Shown here in pieces: positions 53,160 to 59,607 of a stretch of 64,000 nucleotides of DNA. How positions within the stretch are numbered: the stretch's first letter is position 1; each line of letters opens with the position of its first letter. The notes beneath the pieces were generated by a model. It had not been told where the DNA came from, did not search any database, and worked only from the letters and a program-made list of their open reading frames with translations. The position numbers and the translations under genes are program-made. The DNA comes from Rodentibacter caecimuris (GTDB lineage: Bacteria > Pseudomonadota > Gammaproteobacteria > Enterobacterales > Pasteurellaceae): the NCBI GenBank assembly GCA_001998905.1, contig MLAA01000002.1, forward strand, positions 20,776-84,775, in the 5' to 3' direction.

Positions 53160-53577
53160 AAGGTGTCCTTTGCTACTCACAGGTAACTTTTAAAGATAAA
53201 AGAAAGGGATGAAGAGGGAAGTTTTGATTTTCCCTGAAAATTGCGGCGTAGTTTAAAAAATTTTGACAGGTGATGCAATAAAGTGCGGTCATTTTTTTAT
53301 TGATATTGATCAGGAAATGTAAAAAAGTATTTGCTCAGTTAAGATTGATTGAGCATATCAATCCCCTTGCTCTGAGTATATGATGATAAAAAAGGCATTG
53401 TAGCACTACAGATTCTGGTTATTATCAAAAAATAAGTTATTTCAGTATTAGATTGTGGCGAACCAATTTCTTTTGCATTCGCTTCAGCCATGGCTCCTCG
53501 ACATTAGTCCGCCTAAAAAATTGCTGCTAAAGTATCGTTTAAGTCATGAAGAACAGAATAGGGCTAAATTTTCAACC
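53160..53577. other. 418-bp intergenic stretch with uptake signal and unidentified remnant
   Basis: It contains an uptake signal (53281-53289), an FNR-like site, an inverted repeat TGCTCA/TGAGCA at ~53332-53355, and on the minus strand 53437-53520 a short reading frame ending RRTNVEEPWLKRMQKKLV... that looks like the C-terminus of some lost protein. The family was not recognised. Confidence 0.35.
53300..53313 (-). promoter_or_regulatory. FNR-like binding site upstream of the MFS gene
   Basis: TTGATATTGATCAG matches the FNR consensus TTGAT-N4-ATCAA at 9 of 10 positions. It is 141 bp upstream of the start codon, so activation or repression from here is possible. Confidence 0.4.
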
Positions 53578-54030
53578 CTAAGGTTTAATATCTCTTAAAA
53601 TCGGATTCTGCATTGAAATCAATGTTTCAGTAGACTGAATTTCATCAATAAGCTGAATTTTAGTGGCTAACACAGCATGTAATTCCGCAATAGTATGAGT
53701 CATTACTTTTAAAAAAATAGAATAATTACCAGTGGTGTAATAGGCTTCGACTACTTCATCGAATTGTTCCAATTTTTTGATGACTTTCTCATAATCTTTT
53801 GCGCTTTTTAAAATGATACCGATGAAACAACAAACATCATATCCTAGTTTACGTTCATCTATCTTCACTTTTGTTCCTTCAATAATGCCAGATTGGCGCA
53901 TTTTTTCTACTCGAACATGAACCGTTCCAGGGCTTACACCAAAATTTTTTGCCATTTCTGCATAAGGTGTACGAGCATCTTGTGTAAGGACGCGTAATAT
54001 TTGTTGGTCAAGTTTATCGATATTATACAT
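53578..54030 (-). CDS. asnC: Lrp/AsnC family regulator AsnC
   Basis: 150 residues. HTH at ~5-65 (LDQQILRVLTQDARTPYAEMA and NFGVSPGTVHVRVEKM), followed by the RAM amino-acid-binding domain. It is divergent from asnA, as in E. coli, where AsnC activates asnA and responds to asparagine. Confidence 0.94.
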   Translation of the reverse strand: MYNIDKLDQQILRVLTQDARTPYAEMAKNFGVSPGTVHVRVEKMRQSGIIEGTKVKIDERKLGYDVCCFIGIILKSAKDYEKVIKKLEQFDEVVEAYYTTGNYSIFLKVMTHTIAELHAVLATKIQLIDEIQSTETLISMQNPILRDIKP

Positions 54031-54183
54031 AGAACCTCCGTTGTTAGATTTTATCTAAAATATTATTTAATTATTAGATATTTTTCAAACTAAATTTAAT
54101 TTTAAAGAAAATGCTTGAGGTAAATTACTAATTTATTGAATAATGCGCGAAATTCAGGAAAGTTAAATAAGAAGGTAGTAATT

Positions 54184-55176
54184 ATGAAAAAATCATTTAT
54201 TTTACAACAACAAGAAATCAGTTTTGTCAAAAACACATTTACTCAAAATTTAATTGAACAACTCGGTATTATCGAAGTACAAGGCCCCATTCTTAATGAA
54301 GTGGGTAATGGAATGCAAGATAACTTATCCGGTATTGAAAAAGCCGTTCGGGTAAACGTGAAACAAATTCCAAATGCGGTATTCGAGGTTGTTCATTCTC
54401 TGGCAAAATGGAAACGCCATACGCTTGCTCGTTTTGGTTTTGCTGAAGGAGAGGGATTATTTGTTCATATGAAGGCACTTCGCCCTGATGAAGACTCTTT
54501 AGATCCAACTCACTCTATTTATGTAGACCAATGGGATTGGGAAAAAGTAATTCCAACAGGTCGTCGTAATTTTGAGTATTTAAAAGAGACGGTAAATTCA
54601 ATCTACCGGGCGATCCGTTTAACGGAATTAGCGGTAGAAGCACGTTTTGATATTCCTTCCGTGTTACCGAAGCAGATTACTTTTGTTCATAGTGAAGATT
54701 TAGTAAAGCGTTACCCGAATTTAAGTAGTAAAGAAAGAGAAAATGCAATTTGTAAGGAGTACGGTGCCGTATTTTTAATCGGTATAGGTGGAGTGTTATC
54801 CGATGGTAAACCGCATGACGGACGTGCGCCGGATTATGATGACTGGACAACCGAATCAGAAAACGGCCACAAAGGCTTGAACGGCGATATTCTTGTTTGG
54901 AATGAAGAATTAGGCACGGCTTTTGAATTATCTTCAATGGGAATTCGAGTTGATGAAAAAGCCCTTCGTCTGCAAGTTTCTTTACGCGGAGATGATAGCT
55001 GTTTAGCAATGGACTGGCATCAAGACTTATTAGCCGGACATCTGCCTCTCACGATTGGTGGGGGAATCGGACAATCTCGATTAGCAATGTTTCTATTACA
55101 CAAAAAACATATAGGAGAAGTTCAGTCTAGCGTTTGGCCGAAAGAAATGTTAGCACAGTTTGATAATATTCTTTAA
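54184..55176 (+). CDS. asnA: Aspartate-ammonia ligase
   Basis: 330 residues from the ATG at 54184 ([19 protein letters not shown]), preceded by AAGGTAG; the ATG at 54136 is further from the family start. Makes asparagine from aspartate, ammonia and ATP. Conserved [26 protein letters not shown] stretch (in the first third) and [14 protein letters not shown] are seen. Confidence 0.97.
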   Translation: MKKSFILQQQEISFVKNTFTQNLIEQLGIIEVQGPILNEVGNGMQDNLSGIEKAVRVNVKQIPNAVFEVVHSLAKWKRHTLARFGFAEGEGLFVHMKALRPDEDSLDPTHSIYVDQWDWEKVIPTGRRNFEYLKETVNSIYRAIRLTELAVEARFDIPSVLPKQITFVHSEDLVKRYPNLSSKERENAICKEYGAVFLIGIGGVLSDGKPHDGRAPDYDDWTTESENGHKGLNGDILVWNEELGTAFELSSMGIRVDEKALRLQVSLRGDDSCLAMDWHQDLLAGHLPLTIGGGIGQSRLAMFLLHKKHIGEVQSSVWPKEMLAQFDNIL

Positions 55177-55180
55177 AGAT

Positions 55181-55252
55181 AAAAAGTGCGGTTGTTTTCT
55201 CTGCTGTTTTTGAATTTAGCAAAATCACCTGAAATTTCTACCGCACTTTTTT
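55181..55252 (+). terminator. Inverted uptake-signal pair, shared terminator of asnA and the effector locus
   Basis: AAAAAGTGCGGT (55181-55192) and ACCGCACTTTTTT (55240-55252) are complementary over 12 bp and end in T-runs on both strands. It lies between the convergent asnA and immunity gene A. Confidence 0.8.
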
Positions 55253-55260
55253 AACAATAC

Positions 55261-56430
55261 CTATTTTTTATTCTTTGTCTTCCGTGCTTTCCATTTTCCA
55301 GGTAATTTAGGCGGTATAATTTCTATATCTCTTTGCTCATTTCCCCAAGCAATACCGAATCGGTTGTAGTGTAATGAACGTGCGGGATATTCATATAAAG
55401 TGGGGCAAGGTACGAGACCATAGCCTGATTTGATATTCTCCTCCACCGAAATAATCTTCATATTTTTAAATTTCCACTTTAATCTCATCCCTTCTTCATA
55501 AGTGCCCATCTCAAACGAAGGAAGTGCCGTGATATGAGGGGCTTGTTCGGCAAAGTATTTTTCAATTTCTTTTTCCAACACTTCATCTTTCGGTAATTTA
55601 CGGCAGTATAAGCCACCGTCTATCCAACCGAATAATATCCTTTCCAGATATTCAAAAATACTCGGACGGGTTTCCAGTGCTTTCATCATACTTGCAATCC
55701 GTTCCGGTGGCGTATGAGGGTTCATAAACTCCACTAAAAACCGTTTAAGTACAGCGCCTTTACTATGTTGGTACATTTTTGGGGAGAGCATAAAAATCAT
55801 CGGTAGCCACATGGTGCGGTCTGACACAATCATTTGTGAGCCGCCTCTAAAATTAGCAAAATGTTTTGCTTGTTGATATGGGTGTACCCAAAAAAATAAT
55901 GCACCACCTACAAATGCAAAATATTCGGGTAATGGACGCATTAATTTATTAACTTCGGTTAAATAAAATTTGTTATTCACATAGGTGTAAATAATGCCTC
56001 GTTTACGATCAAAACGGACTCGTCGTTTGGCTGGCCAGAGGCAGTAGATGAGAAAAATAATATATTTTCCGGCAATAAAATAGCCGATCCAAGCATATCC
56101 GCTCCAGTATTCTTCCCAGTTCTCCCTTATAAAATCCTCTTTGCTTTGACCTGCTTTTGTTATATTAGGATTATCGTAGTCTTGGTAAAACTCCCAACTC
56201 TTTTCAAAGGTTTTCATAGGTTGAAAACTATATTGTAATTCTCTCCAAGTAAATTTTTGGTAGCGCGGATCAATGAAGTCATAATAAATAGCTGTCATTG
56301 CCAATACAATTAAGACAATTTTAACAGCCGCCCAGCGTTTTTCTTTCAGCTCAATGGTATTTTCATCGGTTTTTCTAAACCAACGGCGCATTAAACGCTG
56401 CTCTTTTTTTGTTAACTCGTTTTGCATCAT
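55261..56430 (-). CDS. Putative T6SS immunity protein, copy A (DUF6708-like)
   Basis: 389 residues. Starts MMQNELTKKEQRLMRRWF, has two hydrophobic segments (~35-50 and ~115-133), then a soluble part with the strongly conserved VRFDRKRGIIYTYVNNKFYL and KALETRPSIFEYLE. Probably an inner-membrane protein. Function is inferred from place: it lies behind a copy of the effector tail and has two paralogues in this locus. The unique segment ~55-110 (FTWRELQYSFQPM onward) differs from copies B and C, as expected if specificity varies. The gene ends just before the shared terminator. Confidence 0.7.
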   Translation of the reverse strand: MMQNELTKKEQRLMRRWFRKTDENTIELKEKRWAAVKIVLIVLAMTAIYYDFIDPRYQKFTWRELQYSFQPMKTFEKSWEFYQDYDNPNITKAGQSKEDFIRENWEEYWSGYAWIGYFIAGKYIIFLIYCLWPAKRRVRFDRKRGIIYTYVNNKFYLTEVNKLMRPLPEYFAFVGGALFFWVHPYQQAKHFANFRGGSQMIVSDRTMWLPMIFMLSPKMYQHSKGAVLKRFLVEFMNPHTPPERIASMMKALETRPSIFEYLERILFGWIDGGLYCRKLPKDEVLEKEIEKYFAEQAPHITALPSFEMGTYEEGMRLKWKFKNMKIISVEENIKSGYGLVPCPTLYEYPARSLHYNRFGIAWGNEQRDIEIIPPKLPGKWKARKTKNKK

Positions 56431-56862
56431 TTACTCCGAATAACCTTCTTCTATTGCTTTTTCCATCACAGCCTGTGCTTGTTGTTGGATTTCCTTCGTT
56501 TTATTTTGAAACTCCTCGCTGAAATAGACATCCTCAAAGGTGCCGCCTTCCTTATCGGTAAACTCTGCAACAATACGCACTTCTTTGATATGAATATTAT
56601 TTTCGGCAAGGTGGAATCTGACTTCACCGGCAGCGCCTGCATAAAACCGTTTAATCGGCAGTGCCTGAGCGGATCCCCATTGATACAGGTTAATCACCAA
56701 ATTATGTGTAGTTGGCTCAGTGCGTCTAAATTCAGCACAGCTAATACGGTAATAACCTTGACTGATTTTGCTGTTCATTGTGAAAACAAAAGTGCGGTCA
56801 TTTTTCTTGGCATTTCTTACTCTTATAAAAACACTCAAAATTTTAACCGCACTTTTGTTCAT
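56431..56862 (-). CDS. Free-standing copy of the effector C-terminus, copy A
   Basis: 143 codons from an ATG at 56862 that overlaps the stop of immunity gene B (TAATG). Residues ~31-143 (from SKISQGYYRISCAEF to the end) are almost the same as the last 113 residues of the 988-residue effector; differences include NLYQ for NLYE and MEKAIEEG for METAIDEG. The first ~29 residues (NKSAVKIL..., NDRTFVFT) are simply the translation of an inverted uptake-signal pair, so they are unlikely to be functional. An internal ATG (MNSKISQ) is another possible start. Either an orphan tail used for recombination or a small protein made by coupling. Confidence 0.65.
   Translation of the reverse strand: MNKSAVKILSVFIRVRNAKKNDRTFVFTMNSKISQGYYRISCAEFRRTEPTTHNLVINLYQWGSAQALPIKRFYAGAAGEVRFHLAENNIHIKEVRIVAEFTDKEGGTFEDVYFSEEFQNKTKEIQQQAQAVMEKAIEEGYSE
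56786..56858 (-). terminator. Inverted uptake-signal pair between units B and A
   Basis: ACAAAAGTGCGGT (56786-56798) and ACCGCACTTTTGT (56846-56858), perfect 13-bp complements 47 bp apart, inside the 5' part of the tail-A frame. Could attenuate transcription into unit A. Confidence 0.7.
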
Positions 56863-58001
56863 TAACTTAATAAATCATCTTTCTCTGAATACTTACCGTC
56901 TTCCAATTCGTTCCCCCAACCACCTATAAAGCCACCGGAATGCATGGAGCGTTTCGGGTATTCGTATAAATTTTTATAAGGCACTCGTTTAAACCCCAAC
57001 GCTCGGTTGAATTCCACACTTTCAATGCTCAAATAACCACTTTTCCAAGTGACTTTCTCATGTATATTGACTTTCATCCTACAAGAGGGCAAGGCTTTGA
57101 TTTTCGGTGCTTGTTCGGCAAAATATTTTTCAATTTCTTTTTCCAATATTTCATCTTTCGGTAATTTACGGCAGTATAAGCCACCGTCTATCCAACCAAA
57201 TAAAATCTTTTCTAGGTATTCAAAAATACTCGGGCGGGTTTCCAACGCTTTCATCATACTTGCAATCCGTTCCGGTGGCGTATCGGGATTCATAAAATCC
57301 ACCAAAAAGCGTTTCAAGGTGGCTGCCGAACTTTTTTTATACAGATTTTGATTTAATGTAAATATCATGCCTAGCATCGGTAACCACATGGTGTAATCCG
57401 ACACGATCATTTGCGAACCTTGGCGAAAGATTTTAATCTTGTGAGGGTATTCATAAGGATGAACCCAAAAGACCACTGCTCCGCCCGTATTGATAATATA
57501 TTCAGGAAAGGGACGCATGAGTTTATTCACTTCGGTTAAATAAAACTTTTTATTCACATAGGTGTAAATAATGCCTCGTTTACGATCAAAACGGACTCGG
57601 CGTTTGGTTGGCCAGAGGCAGTAGATAAGAAAAAGAATATATTTGCCGACAGTAATATATCCCCACCATCTTTCTTCTTTACGGGTTTCATCAGCCTCAA
57701 GTATATATACCTCTTTCTGTTCTCCCCAGCGAGTAACATTAGGGTTTGAAATGGAGGCTACTTTAGAATATTCTCTTTCAGACCACACCTTGGGCTGGAA
57801 TGCAGCATAAATATGAGTTTTGGTCATATTTTGGTAGCGAGAATCAATAAAATTATAATAAATAGACACTATTGCAAATATTACTAGGACAATTTTTATC
57901 GCTGCCCAACGTTTTTCTTTCAACTCAATGGTATTTTCATCAGTTTTTCTAAACCAACGGCGCATTAAACGTTGTTCTTTTTTTGTTAATTCATTTTGCA
58001 T
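56862..58001 (-). CDS. Putative T6SS immunity protein, copy B
   Basis: 379 residues, same N-terminus (MQNELTKKEQRLMRRWF) and core as copies A and C. Segment ~52-110 (TKTHIYAAFQPKVW...) is shared with copy C, while its last ~80 residues (LPSCRMKVNIHEKVTWKS...) are different from both others. Two hydrophobic segments near 35-50 and 118-135. It lies 3 bp after tail copy B. Immunity function is inferred from context only. Confidence 0.7.
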   Translation of the reverse strand: MQNELTKKEQRLMRRWFRKTDENTIELKEKRWAAIKIVLVIFAIVSIYYNFIDSRYQNMTKTHIYAAFQPKVWSEREYSKVASISNPNVTRWGEQKEVYILEADETRKEERWWGYITVGKYILFLIYCLWPTKRRVRFDRKRGIIYTYVNKKFYLTEVNKLMRPFPEYIINTGGAVVFWVHPYEYPHKIKIFRQGSQMIVSDYTMWLPMLGMIFTLNQNLYKKSSAATLKRFLVDFMNPDTPPERIASMMKALETRPSIFEYLEKILFGWIDGGLYCRKLPKDEILEKEIEKYFAEQAPKIKALPSCRMKVNIHEKVTWKSGYLSIESVEFNRALGFKRVPYKNLYEYPKRSMHSGGFIGGWGNELEDGKYSEKDDLLS

Positions 58002-58004
58002 TAC

Positions 58005-58412
58005 TTACTCCGAGTAGCCTTCATCTATTGCTGTTTCCATTGCAGCTAGTGCTCGTTGTTGGATTTCCTTCGTTTTATTTTCAAACTCTTCACTGAAATA
58101 AACATCCTCAAAGGTGCCGCCTTCCTTATCGGTAAACTCCGCAATAATACGAATATCTTCTATGTGGATATTATTCTCGGCAAGATAAAATGTGACTTCA
58201 CTGGGAGCTCCTGCATAAAACCGTTTAATCGGCAGTGCCTGAGCGGATCCCCATTGATACAGGTTAATCACCAAATTATGTGTAGTTGGCTCAGTGCGTC
58301 TAAATTCGGCACAGCTAATGCGATAATAATCTTGACTGATTTTGCTGTTCCTTGTGAAAACAAAAGTGCGGTCATTTTTCTTGGTATTTCTTACTCTTAA
58401 AAAAACACTCAA
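58005..58412 (-). CDS. Free-standing copy of the effector C-terminus, copy B
   Basis: About 135 codons if a TTG at 58412 is used; no good ribosome binding site is visible, so it may not be translated. From SKISQDYYRISCAEF on it aligns along its whole length with the effector tail, with changes such as AGAPSEVTFYLAEN for AGATGEVRFHLAEN and IEDIRIIAEF for IKEVRIVAEF. More diverged than copy A, so probably an older duplicate. Confidence 0.55.
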   Translation of the reverse strand: MSVFLRVRNTKKNDRTFVFTRNSKISQDYYRISCAEFRRTEPTTHNLVINLYQWGSAQALPIKRFYAGAPSEVTFYLAENNIHIEDIRIIAEFTDKEGGTFEDVYFSEEFENKTKEIQQRALAAMETAIDEGYSE

Positions 58413-58430
58413 AATGTTAACCGCACTTTT
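58362..58430 (-). terminator. Inverted uptake-signal pair between units C and B
   Basis: AAAAGTGCGGT (58362-58372) and ACCGCACTTTT (58420-58430), 11-bp complements. It follows immunity gene C and precedes tail copy B in the direction of transcription. Confidence 0.7.
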
Positions 58431-58443
58431 AGGTAAAATATCA

Positions 58444-59607
58444 CTATTTCTTATTCTTTAGTTTCCGACTTTTCCATTTGCCCACCGGTTTAGGAAATTG
58501 CTCGACATCCCCTGCCTCATTCCCCCAAGCAATACCAAATCGATTACGGTGTAATGAACGAATCGGGTAAGCATATAAATTCGGACAAGGCATCACCCCA
58601 TAACCCGCTTTAATATTCTCCTCCACCGAAATAATTTTCATATTCTTGAATTTCCATTGTAATTCCAAACTTTCTTCATAACTTCCCATTTCAAATGAAG
58701 GAAGTGCCTTGATATGCGGGGCTTGTTCGGCAAAATAGCGTTCAATCTCTTTTTCTAATATTTCATCTTTCGGCAACCTACGACAATATAACCCACCGTC
58801 AATCCAACCAAATAAAATCTTTTCTAGATATTCAAAAATACTCGGGCGGGTCTCCAACGCTTTCATCATGCTTGCAATCTGTTCCGGTGGCGTATCGGGA
58901 TTCATAAACTCCACTAAAAACCGTTTAAGCACCACGCCTTTACTGCGTTGATACATTCCCGGGAACATCATAAAAATCATGGGTAGCCACATGGTATAGT
59001 CTGAAACAACTATCTGAGAGCCCCTAATTGCATTAGCAAAGTATTTTGCTTGTTGATATGGGTGTACCCAAAAACTAACCATTCCGCCCATAAAAGCAAA
59101 ATATTCCGGAAATGGTCGCATGAGTTTGTTCACTTCGGTTAAATAAAACTTATTATTAATGTAAGTATAAATAATACCTCGCTTACGGTCGAAACGCACT
59201 CGGCGTTTGGTCGGACGAAGGAAACAGAGCAAGACAAGAACATATTTACCAATAGTAAAATAGCCCCACCACTGTTCCTCTTTTCGAGTTTTATCAGCTT
59301 CAAATATATATACTTCTTTTGGCTCCCCCCAACGAGTAACATTAGGATCGGAAATTGATACGACTTTAGAATATTCCCTTTCAAACCACACTGTTGGTTG
59401 AAATGCAGCATAAATCTGAGTTTTTGTCATTTCTTGATAACGAGGATCAATAAAATCATAGTAAACCCAACCAATAATTAGAGCTATAAAAAAGACCTTA
59501 ACAAATCCCCATTTTTTTTCCGTTATTTCAATGGTATTTTCATCGGTTTTTCTAAACCAACGGCGCATTAAACGTTGCTCTTTCTTTGTTAATTCATTTT
59601 GCATCAT
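58444..59607 (-). CDS. Putative T6SS immunity protein, copy C (next to the full effector)
   Basis: 387 residues. Same architecture as copies A and B. It is a patchwork: residues ~52-110 follow copy B (AAFQPTVWFEREYSKV), whereas ~165-200 (HPYQQAKYFAN) and the C-terminus (FKNMKIISVEENIKAGYG) follow copy A. It starts at the base next to the effector stop, so it is the immediate partner of the effector. Two hydrophobic segments (~35-52, ~112-130) suggest an inner-membrane location, suitable for blocking a pore. Confidence 0.72.
   Translation of the reverse strand: MMQNELTKKEQRLMRRWFRKTDENTIEITEKKWGFVKVFFIALIIGWVYYDFIDPRYQEMTKTQIYAAFQPTVWFEREYSKVVSISDPNVTRWGEPKEVYIFEADKTRKEEQWWGYFTIGKYVLVLLCFLRPTKRRVRFDRKRGIIYTYINNKFYLTEVNKLMRPFPEYFAFMGGMVSFWVHPYQQAKYFANAIRGSQIVVSDYTMWLPMIFMMFPGMYQRSKGVVLKRFLVEFMNPDTPPEQIASMMKALETRPSIFEYLEKILFGWIDGGLYCRRLPKDEILEKEIERYFAEQAPHIKALPSFEMGSYEESLELQWKFKNMKIISVEENIKAGYGVMPCPNLYAYPIRSLHRNRFGIAWGNEAGDVEQFPKPVGKWKSRKLKNKK

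Noticed and set aside
56422..56865. Plus-strand open frames opposite the effector tails (also 58056-58400 and 59656-59958)
   Set aside because: They are mirror frames of the conserved tail coding sequence and appear in all three copies only because the tails are homologous.
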